From NCBI RefSeq assembly GCF_023715785.1, contig NZ_JAMBOX010000005.1:124001-188000 (forward strand): a stretch of 64,000 nt of DNA, in the 5' to 3' direction. The notes beneath the pieces are model-generated. The model ran no database searches. It saw nothing but the letters and a program-made list of their open reading frames with translations, and was not told the origin of the DNA. The DNA comes from Neobacillus niacini (GTDB taxonomy: Bacteria > Bacillota > Bacilli > Bacillales > Cytobacillaceae). The position numbers and the translations under genes are program-made. Each line of letters opens with the position of its first letter. The first letter of the stretch is position 1. Positions 37,208 through 46,908 of this stretch are shown in pieces.

Positions 37208-37756
37208 TTAAAATAAACTTGGAATCAATCTGTCGGATACTGCCGCGATGATCTCGCAATTGACGAGAAGGCCTTTTTCTGCTGCAATGGCCTTTCCTGC
37301 TTCCATGCTCTCCTTCACTGCAGCTACATCACCGGTAAACGTGAAGAATGCCTTCCCACCAAGTCCATTGCCCAATCGAAGTTCTAGTGCTTCCACATCA
37401 GCCGTTTTTAGAATCGCATCTGCTGCAAGGATCATGGAGGCCAACGAGAAAGACTCGATAATGCCGAGAGCATTGATGCGCTCCGGCATGGTTGTCCCAG
37501 CAATCGCTGGAAAAACAGCCGGGCTGACATTCGGGATAATCAATGAATCAACGAAACATTCCTCTGCCAGACGCTCACCTACTGCCACGGAATCCTGAAC
37601 CGCGGCAACATCGCCGTGAACAATGGCTATATACTTACCCGGGCAAGTGGATGAAGCCGTGACGATTTCAACATCAGCAGTCTTCACCATCTGGTCGGCC
37701 GCGTAGATTCCGCGGGCAATACTTGTAAATTCTACAACTCCGATTGCATTCGCCAT
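37208..37756 (-). CDS. pduT: BMC-T shell protein, PduT-like with Fe-S pore Cys
   Basis: A 182-residue tandem-domain trimeric shell protein. Both halves carry BMC signatures (AIGVVEFTSIARGIYAADQM, then ALGIIESFSLASMILAADAI). The first half has SSTCPGKYIAI, and its Cys38 is at the same number as the residue that holds a [4Fe-4S] cluster in the pore of Salmonella PduT. It is three bases upstream of the PduS-like gene (in reverse reading), supporting an electron conduit across the shell. Confidence 0.93.
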   Translation of the reverse strand: MANAIGVVEFTSIARGIYAADQMVKTADVEIVTASSTCPGKYIAIVHGDVAAVQDSVAVGERLAEECFVDSLIIPNVSPAVFPAIAGTTMPERINALGIIESFSLASMILAADAILKTADVEALELRLGNGLGGKAFFTFTGDVAAVKESMEAGKAIAAEKGLLVNCEIIAAVSDRLIPSLF

Positions 37757-37758
37757 AT

Positions 37759-39084
37759 TTAGACCCTCCTTATTGCAATATACGCATGTTCAATCTCAAC
37801 AACCGTTCCGGAAATACTTGCATGGATCGCTGCTCCTAAGCTGTTATCGGGAATTTTCCCAATTAACTGTCCCGCACTCACATTGTCACCAATGGCGACA
37901 ATCGGAATCGCAGGTGCCCCGACATGCTGGCTTTTAGCGATCCTTACAACCTCCGGATTTACAGTTACGTCAGTCATGGGTGCTGGTTTATCCAAATGAT
38001 ACAAACCCAGCCTTGCAACGAGACGCTTGCTCGGAACCAAGCGAAACTCGCGATTTTTGCGCGCTGTATAGGAAATAGGTACCTTCGTAAAGCGAATATT
38101 GTTTTCCATTAATTGCTGCTTCAAATACTGGTTGTTAGACTTTGGAAACAGGCCGATTGGACATGAGAATAATTCACACAAATTGCACTGTGAGCAGAGA
38201 TAGACCATTTTTTGATCCTCTTGATCCTGCAGGCCATAGTTGGTGACTCTCATCATCTTGTGCGGCTGCAGATCATGTCCAAGCAAGTAGCGCGGGCACA
38301 TTTCAGTGCACATCCGACATTGCTCGCAGGACTTATTGACTCTCTTCGCTGCTTCCATTGTCGTTGTTTTTCGTTTAATCAGGTTATGCTGTTTTTTTAA
38401 TATGACCAAGCCCTTGGTTTTCTTTGTTACGTAACCGTCCAAACTGATCATGACTGGCCCCATCATTGGACCGCCATCTATGACGCTGTATTCAGCAAAG
38501 TTTTCAATACCGCTCAAACGCAGAACATCGATGATTGGTGTGCCTACCGGAACCTTTACGGTCATCCTCTGTGGAATATCACCGGCAACCGTTATATATT
38601 TTTCCGTTACGGGCTTATTCCTCGAGGCATGAAAAATATTTAACGCAGTTTCGGAATTAATCACAACACAACCAACCTCAATCGGGATGCCTGCCTCTGG
38701 AACGACCCTTCCTGTCAGTTCGTAAACCAACACCTGTTCATCACCTGCAGGATAGGCATCCTTCAGGCCTCTGACCTCAACGTAGCTGTCCATACCGAGT
38801 GCTTTGATTCGCTGGTTTAAAATCTCCACAACTTCTTTATGCTTTTCTTTTATTCCAATCAGGGCTTTCTCCGCGCCAACCAGTCTTCCTGCAGCCTCGA
38901 ACCCTTTAATGATTTCATCTGGGTATACTGCCATTAATTGCTGATCGACCCGTAGCAGCGGTTCGCACTCCGCTCCATTCAAAAGGATATATTCTGCCTT
39001 TGCAGCTAACTTCACATGAGTCGGGAATCCCGCTCCTCCTGCTCCGACGATGCCTGCTTCTTTTACTAAAACTAGAAGACTCAA
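37759..39084 (-). CDS. pduS: PduS/RnfC-like Fe-S flavoprotein
   Basis: A 441-residue RnfC-like electron-transfer protein. It has the SLBB/RnfC N-terminal GIVGAGGAGFPTHVK and NGAECEPLL near 40, then two [4Fe-4S] motifs (CEQCRMCTEMCP near 260 and CSQCNLCELFSCP near 300). A C-terminal biotinyl-lipoyl-like segment (VSAGQLIGKIPD) follows. The start is TTG 39084, because AAGGGGGG lies before it and the GTG at 39105 overlaps EutN without a ribosome site. It probably moves electrons from NADH or flavin to the PduT-like shell cluster. Confidence 0.92.
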   Translation of the reverse strand: MSLLVLVKEAGIVGAGGAGFPTHVKLAAKAEYILLNGAECEPLLRVDQQLMAVYPDEIIKGFEAAGRLVGAEKALIGIKEKHKEVVEILNQRIKALGMDSYVEVRGLKDAYPAGDEQVLVYELTGRVVPEAGIPIEVGCVVINSETALNIFHASRNKPVTEKYITVAGDIPQRMTVKVPVGTPIIDVLRLSGIENFAEYSVIDGGPMMGPVMISLDGYVTKKTKGLVILKKQHNLIKRKTTTMEAAKRVNKSCEQCRMCTEMCPRYLLGHDLQPHKMMRVTNYGLQDQEDQKMVYLCSQCNLCELFSCPIGLFPKSNNQYLKQQLMENNIRFTKVPISYTARKNREFRLVPSKRLVARLGLYHLDKPAPMTDVTVNPEVVRIAKSQHVGAPAIPIVAIGDNVSAGQLIGKIPDNSLGAAIHASISGTVVEIEHAYIAIRRV

Positions 39085-39101
39085 TTTTCCAGCCCCCCTT
39101 A

Positions 39102-39365
39102 TCACTTAAACTGACAATCTTCATCTATGATTCCGACAACACATGCATCAACAGGTACGGTGTCATCACCGAGCATTTTCCTGGCCGATGAGCCAGTCGT
39201 AACAATCACCCTGTCGCCAATCCCGGCACCAATGATATCGACAACGACTAAGCGTTGCCCTTCATTGCTGCCGCCAATCACTTCAGCAAGCATAAACTTT
39301 AACCCGTTAAGTGATTCTGCTTTTCTAGTTGCCCAGACATTATCAATAAGTTTTGCCGTTATCAT
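39102..39365 (-). CDS. eutN: BMC-P pentameric vertex protein, EutN/CcmL family
   Basis: An 87-residue pentamer that caps the shell vertices. The family start MITAKLIDNVWATRK is clear, as are GQRLVVVDIIGAGIGDRVIVTTGSS and the VDACVVGIID end. The start is ATG 39365 after GAAGGTG; the upstream ATG at 39383 adds six non-family residues. The small pore and five-fold role are known for the family. One vertex gene suffices for an icosahedral shell. Confidence 0.94.
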   Translation of the reverse strand: MITAKLIDNVWATRKAESLNGLKFMLAEVIGGSNEGQRLVVVDIIGAGIGDRVIVTTGSSARKMLGDDTVPVDACVVGIIDEDCQFK

Positions 39366-39447
39366 ATTGACACCTTCTTCCACATTATGTTGAAGTCCTT
39401 CACAGAATTATTTCTTAAAATAATCCCAGTTTTAGTCCTGCCAGCAC

Positions 39448-40284
39448 CTAATCCATGATTTCCTGTGTGCACTTTAGGGCAATTCCCAATGGAGTCACGA
39501 ACATTGGATTCCTTGGCTTATGCGTATAAATTCCTGTCTTTTTCTCAATGATCTCCTCGATACCTGCCAGGCAGGCGGTACCCCCAACTAAGGCTATTTC
39601 CTTTACGTCATGACCGTTGATATGACGAGTAATAATGGAAGAAATTTTTTCAATAACCGGCTTTAATACCGGCAGTAATTCCTTGTGATTCTTGGGATCA
39701 CGTTTGTATTGGTCTGCATTGGCAAATGGAAGTTTGTAGGCTCCGGAAATCACCAATGAAAAATGAGTTCCCCCTGTCGGCTCATCCTCGACGTAAACGA
39801 CCTTGCCATCCTTTAGAATCGAAATTCCTGTTGTGCCTCCGCCAATATCAACAACCGCACCGTTTTGCATTTTGAGTACTTCATTCGCAGCGGACGGTTC
39901 ATCGAGAAGGTTGGTCAGTTCAAATCCAGCCGCCTGGACAACATTCTTAACCGCCCCACCGTCTAATTCATCTGTGCCCGGAGGAATCGCCGCAGCGGCA
40001 TACATCAATTGTGAACCTACTTTTACTTCAAGCTCGCGCTTCATTTCACGTACGAGATTCACGGCCCCAATATAATCGACAACCATCCCGTCTCGAACGA
40101 CATCGGCGTAGCGGTAGGCACCTGCTACAGGACGGTAACTTTCATCCAATACAGCTAACACGACACAAGCTGTTCCTAAATCCACTCCGGTATAGTAAAC
40201 AGATGACTTACTGACTCTAGGGTTTGCAATCACTTTTTCAAAGTCCTGCACTAACTTGTCGCAGTATTCAAACGTCTCAGACAT
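39448..40284 (-). CDS. eutJ: EutJ-like actin/Hsp70-fold protein
   Basis: A 278-residue EutJ homologue with actin-like ATPase motifs: YTGVDLGTACVV near 29, AVVDIGGGTTGISI near 143 and IALVGGTACLAGIEE near 234. EutJ is thought to be a chaperone-like factor for microcompartment enzymes; its job is not settled. The start is ATG 40284 after GGAGGG. It overlaps the EutT-like gene by 34 bases, so translation is likely coupled. Confidence 0.93.
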   Translation of the reverse strand: MSETFEYCDKLVQDFEKVIANPRVSKSSVYYTGVDLGTACVVLAVLDESYRPVAGAYRYADVVRDGMVVDYIGAVNLVREMKRELEVKVGSQLMYAAAAIPPGTDELDGGAVKNVVQAAGFELTNLLDEPSAANEVLKMQNGAVVDIGGGTTGISILKDGKVVYVEDEPTGGTHFSLVISGAYKLPFANADQYKRDPKNHKELLPVLKPVIEKISSIITRHINGHDVKEIALVGGTACLAGIEEIIEKKTGIYTHKPRNPMFVTPLGIALKCTQEIMD

Positions 40285-40955
40285 TCGTTCCCTCCTACCG
40301 TCATATGGATGTATTGCGAGAGCGTGTTAATAACCTGGTTCACCTTGCCAATCATATCTTCGTACCATGCCTTTTCCTCGTTATTGCTGTCACTGAGTTC
40401 CAGCATCACAGGCTCTAGCTCCTGAAGCGCACTACGAAGTCGATGCAACAGTAACAGTTCCCTGCCTTTTTCAAGCTGCATGTGAAAATCCGTCATTTCA
40501 AAACAGTCACCCAGATTGCTTGAAAAATTGCATTTCTTGATCCCAGTGCATTCAATGCAAGGAAGATTTTCAACAGTACCATGCGAATTCACGGCACTTT
40601 TTATCGAAGTAAATTGCTTGTAAAGCTTCACGACATGATGAGCAAGAATAACATCATTACCAAGAAGCTCTTCACAGGTTAACAGGAACAAGGCTTCTGT
40701 GGATTTCATCTTGCTTTGAAACTGAAGCTTCTTCCAATTCACCTTGTTTTCCACCGGCGACAGTTCCTCAGATAGCCGGTTTGCCCCGTCAGTTTTTTTC
40801 TTGGTACTGGCATCGGTCAGCTTAATCCCCTTATCTGTGAGATACTGCCTGCCGCCTGGAGTCAGTCTCGTTCCCGTTCCTACCATATAAGCGGTAAACG
40901 GTTCTTTTTTATATAAATCCCTTAAATAACTTTCGGTAATAAATTTCATTTTCAT
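40251..40955 (-). CDS. EutT-like protein without the family metal motif
   Basis: A 234-residue protein related to EutT, the cobalamin adenosyltransferase of ethanolamine microcompartments. The N-terminus (MKFITESYLRDLYK, TRLTPGGRQYLTDKGI) matches EutT. The HX11CCxxC metal motif of enteric EutT is missing from its usual place (about residues 52-75). Instead there are scattered Cys residues near 132-155 (CIECTGIKKC). The C-terminal helical bundle is retained. Since CutC needs no cobalamin, the enzyme may be a remodelled or moonlighting homologue. Confidence 0.75.
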   Translation of the reverse strand: MKMKFITESYLRDLYKKEPFTAYMVGTGTRLTPGGRQYLTDKGIKLTDASTKKKTDGANRLSEELSPVENKVNWKKLQFQSKMKSTEALFLLTCEELLGNDVILAHHVVKLYKQFTSIKSAVNSHGTVENLPCIECTGIKKCNFSSNLGDCFEMTDFHMQLEKGRELLLLHRLRSALQELEPVMLELSDSNNEEKAWYEDMIGKVNQVINTLSQYIHMTVGGNECLRRLNTATS

Positions 40956-41401
40956 TACCTAGCTTTCTGGTTAAATAAATATTCTTTTAAAGCACTTATT
41001 CCAACGCCTTGCTGCACACTTATTTTAAAATATGGGTCTGCTGCGCCAATTTCCTTAAGCTGCTGGATACATTTAGCCTCATTTCCCGGCATTATATCCG
41101 CTTTCGTAATGACACCAATAACAGGACATCGAAACACTTTGGCAAAACCGGGCGAATAAACCTCCGCCGGCTTAGATTGGTCAACTAAGATTAAGACTTG
41201 GGATGCGTCCTGCATGGCAGATATTAAATATTTGTACATCCATGTATTCTCAATGTAAGCCCCTGGAACATCGATGGTATTCTTGCCATAGATCAGATTC
41301 TGCGTTTTGCGAATCGGTTTGTCCTCCTCATTAAGGGCATTGACCAATGTGGTCTTACCGCAGGCGGTTCGTCCGATTACCATGATTCGCTTCTTTCTCA
41401 T
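40955..41401 (-). CDS. eutP: EutP/PduV-like small GTPase-fold protein
   Basis: A 148-residue Ras-like P-loop protein. Walker [10 protein letters not shown] is at 10-18, the G3-like DVPGAY near 43 and TKAD (G4) near 102. EutP/PduV proteins associate with microcompartments and are implicated in their positioning or, for EutP, in acetate-kinase activity. It overlaps the shell gene upstream by four bases. Confidence 0.9.
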   Translation of the reverse strand: MRKKRIMVIGRTACGKTTLVNALNEEDKPIRKTQNLIYGKNTIDVPGAYIENTWMYKYLISAMQDASQVLILVDQSKPAEVYSPGFAKVFRCPVIGVITKADIMPGNEAKCIQQLKEIGAADPYFKISVQQGVGISALKEYLFNQKAR

Positions 41402-41751
41402 GTCCGTGTTATAGGGGCTGTCATAAAACCCAGCATTGTTTTCAATGTTTCGTTTACCGCTTCAAGTGCTGTTACTACACTTTGGACATCACCACTAATG
41501 ACGACTGAGCCGGTAAAGCGGTCAAGAAAGCCAATTTTCACATCAGCAGTCTTTGTGGCGATATCTGCTGCGATGATGGCCGTTTCATAGGGTGTCAGCG
41601 TCAGAATGCCGATTGCCCCTTTTTCGTCAATCCCCAACCGTTCATAGATATCCGGCATGGGGGAAGCAATCACATGAGCAATCGTCACTTGTTTTCCCGG
41701 TACCGATTCCTGGATGATGCGGTCAATTGCCTTTTCACCAAATGCTCCCAT
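41398..41751 (-). CDS. EutS/PduU-type circularly permuted BMC-H shell protein
   Basis: A 117-residue BMC protein of the permuted EutS/PduU class. The segment [16 protein letters not shown] is followed by [20 protein letters not shown], with the secondary-structure order of the permuted fold and an N-terminal beta-barrel cap. The start is ATG 41751 behind GAGGTG. In PduU and EutS the pore is closed by a beta-barrel and can bind other proteins. Confidence 0.9.
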   Translation of the reverse strand: MGAFGEKAIDRIIQESVPGKQVTIAHVIASPMPDIYERLGIDEKGAIGILTLTPYETAIIAADIATKTADVKIGFLDRFTGSVVISGDVQSVVTALEAVNETLKTMLGFMTAPITRT

Positions 41752-41777
41752 TGTCACCACCTCAATCTATTTGTCCA

Positions 41778-42713
41778 TTAGTGATTGACTACCTTAACCG
41801 GAAAGTCATATTGTTTGAACCAGCCCTCAATCCGACTCATGTCAATCTCGGTCATAATTGGATTTCCGGCAATCTGGTACTCCTTGCCTAGTTGGCTGTA
41901 CTTGTTTACCCCGAACTTGTGGTAGGGTAAAAGATCAATGCCTTTAAAGTTTTTAAAATCCTTATAAGGCAGTAAAAATTGAATGACCTGATCGATTTCT
42001 TCTTTTCCGTCGTTGTAGCCTTTCAGCAAAGGCATTCGGATTTGTACATTATACCTGCGCTTCAGCAGTTCACTTAAGTTGTTTAAGATCCGCTCGTTGC
42101 GCACGCCAGTTAATTCGAAATGCCGCTCAGAACCCATGTGCTTGATATCATAAAGGAATAAGTCGGTAAACTCCGCCACTTGAAGGACGGAATCCAGCTT
42201 TGCATAACCGCTTGTTTCAATTGCGGTATTTATTCCTACTTTCTTGCAAGCTATCAGAAGATTTACGGCAGCCTCAGGTTGCATCAACACTTCACCGCCG
42301 CCGAGGGTAATTCCGCCGCCGGACATTTCGTAAAACAATCTGTCTTCTTCAACGATTTCCAGCAGCTCGGAGATCGTCTTTGCCTCTCCGGCTATCGAAA
42401 GTGCTGATTCCGGACAAACATCGATACACTTGCGGCAGCCAGTACAATCTATATCGCTGGATACCTCCAGCTTTCCTTTTGAAAGATCGAGCATTCCAAC
42501 CGGGCAGACAGGAACACAGGCGCCGCAATCTGTACATACGCTTTGTTTTAGCATCACTTGATATTTCCGATCTAAACCTTCAGGATTGGCACACCACTTA
42601 CAGCGCAATGGACAGCCTTTAAAAAACACAATGGTTCTTACTCCAGGTCCATCGAACATGTTATATTTCTGCACGTTGAAAATGAATGCTTTTCTTTCAA
42701 TCAAACCTGTCAT
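41778..42713 (-). CDS. cutD: Choline TMA-lyase activating enzyme (radical SAM)
   Basis: A 311-residue glycyl-radical-enzyme activase. The radical SAM cluster motif is GCPLRCKWCANPE, with Cys34, Cys38 and Cys41. Two ferredoxin-type [4Fe-4S] motifs follow (CTDCGACVPVCP near 61 and CTGCRKCIDVCP near 90), the insert typical of CutD and similar activases. GGGEVLMQPE near 137 binds SAM. It uses SAM to abstract H from Gly819 of CutC. It lies downstream of cutC across a 79-bp gap with a hairpin that may lower its expression. Confidence 0.95.
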   Translation of the reverse strand: MTGLIERKAFIFNVQKYNMFDGPGVRTIVFFKGCPLRCKWCANPEGLDRKYQVMLKQSVCTDCGACVPVCPVGMLDLSKGKLEVSSDIDCTGCRKCIDVCPESALSIAGEAKTISELLEIVEEDRLFYEMSGGGITLGGGEVLMQPEAAVNLLIACKKVGINTAIETSGYAKLDSVLQVAEFTDLFLYDIKHMGSERHFELTGVRNERILNNLSELLKRRYNVQIRMPLLKGYNDGKEEIDQVIQFLLPYKDFKNFKGIDLLPYHKFGVNKYSQLGKEYQIAGNPIMTEIDMSRIEGWFKQYDFPVKVVNH

Positions 42714-42734
42714 ATCCCCTTATTCTCCTTAAGT

Positions 42735-42781
42735 GATTTTTCTGTTACCGGACCATGGCTATGGAAGGCAACAGAAAAATC
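42735..42781 (-). promoter_or_regulatory. Hairpin in the cutC-cutD gap
   Basis: GATTTTTCTGTT (42735-42746) pairs exactly with AACAGAAAAATC (42770-42781), with an inner CCAT/ATGG helix. It has no long U-tract, so it may be an mRNA processing or partial attenuation site. Confidence 0.55.
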
Positions 42782-42792
42782 TTTATTAAAAA

Positions 42793-45327
42793 TTACAAAT
42801 GGTTCAGCATGGTTCTACTGATGATTTCATCCTGTACATCCTTGCAAAGTTCAACGAAGAAGGCACTGTAACCTGCTACGCGTACAATGAGGTCGCGGTA
42901 GCGTTCCGGATGTTTCTGTGCATCAATTAAGGTCTTGTTATCGAGATAGTTGAACTGCATCTCGCCATTGCCAAGTACCGATGCTGTACGTAACAGGGTA
43001 ATAATTCCTTCTTCACCTTCAGGCGTATCGAGCAATCCGGACATTAGCTTGAAGTTATGAACCATACCGATGTTCATGTTGTCATTAGCCATTTTGGAAA
43101 TAGACTTGATAATCGCCGTCGGTCCCTTGACATCAGATCCCTGCGACGGGCTGATACCATCAGATAACGGCAGCCAAGCATGACGTCCGTTGGCCGATGC
43201 ACCTGTCATTTGTCCAAATGGCGTGTTGTTGGAAATAGATAATGTACCATGGCTCAAAACAGAATATAGAGTTTTGTACTTCCGGTGTTCAATTTCCGTA
43301 AAGTTGACTAAATCGGAAGCGATTAAATCGGCATAGTCATCGTCATTGCCATACTTCGGAGCGTTCAAGCAGTCTGTACGAATCTGTTCGTAGCCGGCAA
43401 AGTCTGCTTTTAATGCTTCATTTAACTGCTCCAGCGTGTATTTCTTCTCATCAAACACTAATTTTTTAATTGCAGCCATGGAGTCTGTGTAAGTTGCCAA
43501 GCCTGACCAGACAACGCCTGGACCGAAGTTGTACATTGCACCGCCGGCAGAAACATCGCGGCCATTTTCCATACAGCCTTCATACATGATTGACATAAGT
43601 GGTTTAGGTGCCAATTCTTTGTGAATGCGTTGGGAAATGACGGTAGCAACGGCAGACCATTTCGTAATGTACTTGATTTGCTCTTTCACCGCATTTTCAA
43701 AGTCCTCGTATGTTTTAAATTGGCTCAAATTCCCTAAGTCAGGAGTCACCTGCTTGCCATACCAAAGCGGAACACCATGGTTCAGCACCAATTCAATACA
43801 GATTGGCCATTGTGTATAAGCAGTGGAAGTCCACTGATACAGGCGGCCTGACTTCTGTGGTTCCACACAACCCATCAAGCAGTAGTCCCTTGCATCTTCT
43901 ATGGAAACTCCTTTGGCCAGCATCATCTTGATATGGGCATCATCGAAATGGCAGGCAGGAAATCCCATACCAGAACGAATCACTTCAACAATTTTCTTCA
44001 GATACTTCTGTGGTGATTTGTTATGAATCCGTGCCGCCAATGATGGCTGATAAATCTTCACGTGACGAACGGCATCCATCAACAGGTAGGTCAGGTCATT
44101 AGTTGCATCACGGCCATCACGGGTTACACCGCCAACACACATATTGACAAACGGCTGGTATCCCGCAAAGAACTTAGAACCGCCTTCACTTGTTACCCAC
44201 ATCATTTCTGACATTTTAATTAACATACAGCCTGCTAGTTCGAAAGCTTCATAATCGGTCATGCGACCAGATTCTTTGTCTGCTTTATAGAATGGGTACA
44301 TGTACTGATCCACGCGGCCAATTGACATTCCTGTCTGGTTCTCTTCGACAACAAGCAAGGATTCAACCGTCCACACTGCCTGAATGGCTTCCCAGAAGGT
44401 TTGCGGCTTATGTGCAGGTACTCTGGCATTCACTTCGGAAATCTTCAGTAATTCCGCCTTGCGCTTCGGGTTTGTTTCCTTGGCGGCAAGTTCTGCAGCG
44501 TACTGAGATAATCGCTTGGCATAAATCATTACGCCCTCTGTCGTATCAATGACAGATTTATAGAAATAGATTTTTTCAATATCCTCCGGATTTTGATAAT
44601 CTAGTTTTGCCAGGTGATCCTTTGCCTCCTGCTGGATATCGAGCATTCCCTTCTTCATCAGGATGACATCGTATCCTGGGTTGGAGTCACCGCCGCCATT
44701 TAGCGCATGGTAGGAACAATCGGAAACGAAGGATTCGCCTGAAAGCTCCCAAAGGCCAGCTTCACGGTATTGATCTTCACAATACTCATCAACGGATTTG
44801 CCTTTCCAGAATGGGAACAGTTCTTCGCGCATAATCCGTTTATCTTCATCAGAAATATAAAATGGATCCTGCGGCCGTGTCCCGATGGTGTCGATTTCCT
44901 GCTCCATCCATCTCCAGGCGATATCTGGAGAAAACGCACCTGCACGTGGTGCCCCGTTCGGTGCTCCAACAATTAACTCGTGATCCTGAATGATGAGTGG
45001 TGCTGTTTCACAGCAATAACGGAAACATTTAGCACGCAGCATAATCTTCGGCATGCCTGGGTTTTCCTCCGCAATCTTCGTGATGGCTCTAGCACGATGT
45101 GTAGTAATGGAAGGAACATGCGTCAAGTAATTTTCTTTCAGCCTTGTTAATCGTTCAGTCATCCCACTTGGAATTCCGCCGTCCTGGCTGCTGTTGCCAG
45201 AAGGTTCTTCCTGGCCCATATTCTTTGAAACACCTTCAAATAATTTAATGAGTGATGCCCGCTCTGCTTCAGACATGTTTTTAGTCGCTTGGGCTAATTT
45301 AACTGAAAAGTCACGTATATCTAACAT
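42793..45327 (-). CDS. cutC: Choline trimethylamine-lyase CutC (glycyl radical enzyme)
   Basis: An 844-residue glycyl radical enzyme that splits choline into trimethylamine and acetaldehyde. The thiyl Cys motif MGCVEPQ has Cys487 and Glu489, and the radical site RVAGYSA has Gly819. Choline-pocket residues reported for Desulfovibrio alaskensis CutC (Tyr208, Asp216, Phe395, Cys489, Glu491, Thr502, Tyr506, Gly821) are all found here at an exact offset of two (Tyr206, Asp214, Phe393, Cys487, Glu489, Thr500, Tyr504, Gly819). The N-terminus (about 5-35) is an amphipathic helix like the encapsulation peptides of this group. The ribosome site GGAGAGG is clear. This is the short (type I) form. The product is oxygen-sensitive. 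Confidence 0.96.
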   Translation of the reverse strand: MLDIRDFSVKLAQATKNMSEAERASLIKLFEGVSKNMGQEEPSGNSSQDGGIPSGMTERLTRLKENYLTHVPSITTHRARAITKIAEENPGMPKIMLRAKCFRYCCETAPLIIQDHELIVGAPNGAPRAGAFSPDIAWRWMEQEIDTIGTRPQDPFYISDEDKRIMREELFPFWKGKSVDEYCEDQYREAGLWELSGESFVSDCSYHALNGGGDSNPGYDVILMKKGMLDIQQEAKDHLAKLDYQNPEDIEKIYFYKSVIDTTEGVMIYAKRLSQYAAELAAKETNPKRKAELLKISEVNARVPAHKPQTFWEAIQAVWTVESLLVVEENQTGMSIGRVDQYMYPFYKADKESGRMTDYEAFELAGCMLIKMSEMMWVTSEGGSKFFAGYQPFVNMCVGGVTRDGRDATNDLTYLLMDAVRHVKIYQPSLAARIHNKSPQKYLKKIVEVIRSGMGFPACHFDDAHIKMMLAKGVSIEDARDYCLMGCVEPQKSGRLYQWTSTAYTQWPICIELVLNHGVPLWYGKQVTPDLGNLSQFKTYEDFENAVKEQIKYITKWSAVATVISQRIHKELAPKPLMSIMYEGCMENGRDVSAGGAMYNFGPGVVWSGLATYTDSMAAIKKLVFDEKKYTLEQLNEALKADFAGYEQIRTDCLNAPKYGNDDDYADLIASDLVNFTEIEHRKYKTLYSVLSHGTLSISNNTPFGQMTGASANGRHAWLPLSDGISPSQGSDVKGPTAIIKSISKMANDNMNIGMVHNFKLMSGLLDTPEGEEGIITLLRTASVLGNGEMQFNYLDNKTLIDAQKHPERYRDLIVRVAGYSAFFVELCKDVQDEIISRTMLNHL

Positions 45328-45387
45328 TCCTACCTCTCCTTCTTTGAAACATATCCATCAATATGATGCTTAGGGCAATCTAGTTTC

Positions 45388-46878
45388 CTATTCATTTCCT
45401 TGAAGCACATTTTTTAAAATTTGCTGGAGCATCTGAAGATCTTCTAGCTTATAGCCAAGAGGCTGTGCCGCATTTCCGGATAAAGGTTTTTCCGCCACCC
45501 TAGTACCAAAGCTCATCTCTTCCGGCTTTCTCACTCCATAACCAACCTTCCGGATATAAATCAGGTTCAATGGCGAGACATTATCGGTCGTAATCCCAAC
45601 ACCCGCCGATCCACTGCCAAGGGTCATGGCCGGGAACAAATTCGTTGTGACCCCCATGCTCCCAAAGGATGCCGCAGTATTTACAAGCACCCTGCCTACT
45701 GGCTTTTTCATTGCAAACTGGCGAATGACTTCCTCATCTGATGAATGGATGACAAGGGTGTGACCATCCTTTTCACTGATTAATAATTCAATACACTTTT
45801 CACAAGCGTTCATCCAGTCATCTTCAATGTAATAGGCGAATACCGGACAAAGCATTTCTTTCGTATATGGATTTTCATCCGAAACATATTTTTGCTCTGA
45901 AACAAGTACCTTCACACGATCTGGTACAGTAAGCCCGGCGCGCTTTGCTAATTGCGATGCGGTTTTTCCCACCATTTCAGAGTCAACACAGCCATTTGCT
46001 TGAAAAAGATGGGTGCTAAGCTTTTCCGATTCTTCAGGTGTCATAAAATAGGCTCCTTGCGCCTGAAACTCACGTTTTACTTCGGCTGCTATACAGCTGT
46101 CGACCACAACAGAATGCTCCGCTGCAGATACAACACCATTATCAAAGGTTTTGCTGGCAATGATGTCCCTAACTGCCTGCTTGACGTCAGCCGTACGTTC
46201 AATAAATGCTGGTCCATTGCCGTTTCCGCCGTATATTATGGGCTTCCCAGCATTATTGGCTGCTCTAAGCAGACCTGGTACACCAGTATTGATAATCAAG
46301 GAAGCGTCCGGATGATTCATCAACTCCAATGTGCCGCTTGGCGTTACCGTATGTAGATAGGAAAGTGCCCCTTCTGGCAAACCAGCTGCCTCAGCAGTGC
46401 GAATCAGAATATCCAACGCTTTTCCAACCGTTTTCCTTGCTCTTGGGTGCGGCGAAAAGATGATAGCATTACCGGATTTTATAGCAATTAACGTCTTATA
46501 TATAGTAGTAGAAACCGGACTCGTTGCAGGACAAAGAGCAATGACAACGCCGATTGGAACCCCGATATCCATTGTCTTATTGTGCGGATCCTGACTAATG
46601 ATGCCTACGCAGGTCATTCCTTTAAGTTTTTTTGGCAAATATTCGCAAACGAATAAATTTTTCAAGTACTTATCCTGCCAAATCCCGTAATCCGTTTCAT
46701 CACTGGACATGATTGCGAGTTCTTTTGCATGTTGCTGAATTTCTTCTGCCATTACTTCCACAATCTCGTCCAATTTCTTCTGCGGAAAAGCAGCGAGTTT
46801 TTTTTGTGCTTCTCGCGCATTTTCCACGAGGATTCGCGCTTCTTGGATGGAGAGCAAATCGTTATCAATAATATTCAT
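45388..46878 (-). CDS. EutE-like aldehyde dehydrogenase with catalytic Cys replaced by Ser
   Basis: A 496-residue homologue of the ALDH at 34315-35820. The catalytic loop reads FDNGVVSAAEHS instead of FDYGTICASEQS, so Ser251 stands where Cys251 is in the other protein (codon TCT at 46126-46128). The rest of the fold, including the NAD-binding PATSPVSTTIYK and the C-terminal helix (EDLQMLQQILKNVL), is well kept. The frame is intact and sits beside cutC in the operon, so selection for something other than thiol catalysis is likely: a structural or scaffold subunit, a hetero-oligomer partner, or a decoy cargo. Confidence 0.9.
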   Translation of the reverse strand: MNIIDNDLLSIQEARILVENAREAQKKLAAFPQKKLDEIVEVMAEEIQQHAKELAIMSSDETDYGIWQDKYLKNLFVCEYLPKKLKGMTCVGIISQDPHNKTMDIGVPIGVVIALCPATSPVSTTIYKTLIAIKSGNAIIFSPHPRARKTVGKALDILIRTAEAAGLPEGALSYLHTVTPSGTLELMNHPDASLIINTGVPGLLRAANNAGKPIIYGGNGNGPAFIERTADVKQAVRDIIASKTFDNGVVSAAEHSVVVDSCIAAEVKREFQAQGAYFMTPEESEKLSTHLFQANGCVDSEMVGKTASQLAKRAGLTVPDRVKVLVSEQKYVSDENPYTKEMLCPVFAYYIEDDWMNACEKCIELLISEKDGHTLVIHSSDEEVIRQFAMKKPVGRVLVNTAASFGSMGVTTNLFPAMTLGSGSAGVGITTDNVSPLNLIYIRKVGYGVRKPEEMSFGTRVAEKPLSGNAAQPLGYKLEDLQMLQQILKNVLQGNE

Positions 46879-46908
46879 TTCTGACTCTCCTTATCATTTC
46901 ATCCACTT

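Noticed and set aside
42793..45327. Glycerol or propanediol dehydratase, or pyruvate formate-lyase, as the identity of the glycyl radical enzyme.
   Set aside because: The choline-pocket residues of CutC align at a fixed offset, and the locus contains choline-kinase- and choline-transporter-like genes.
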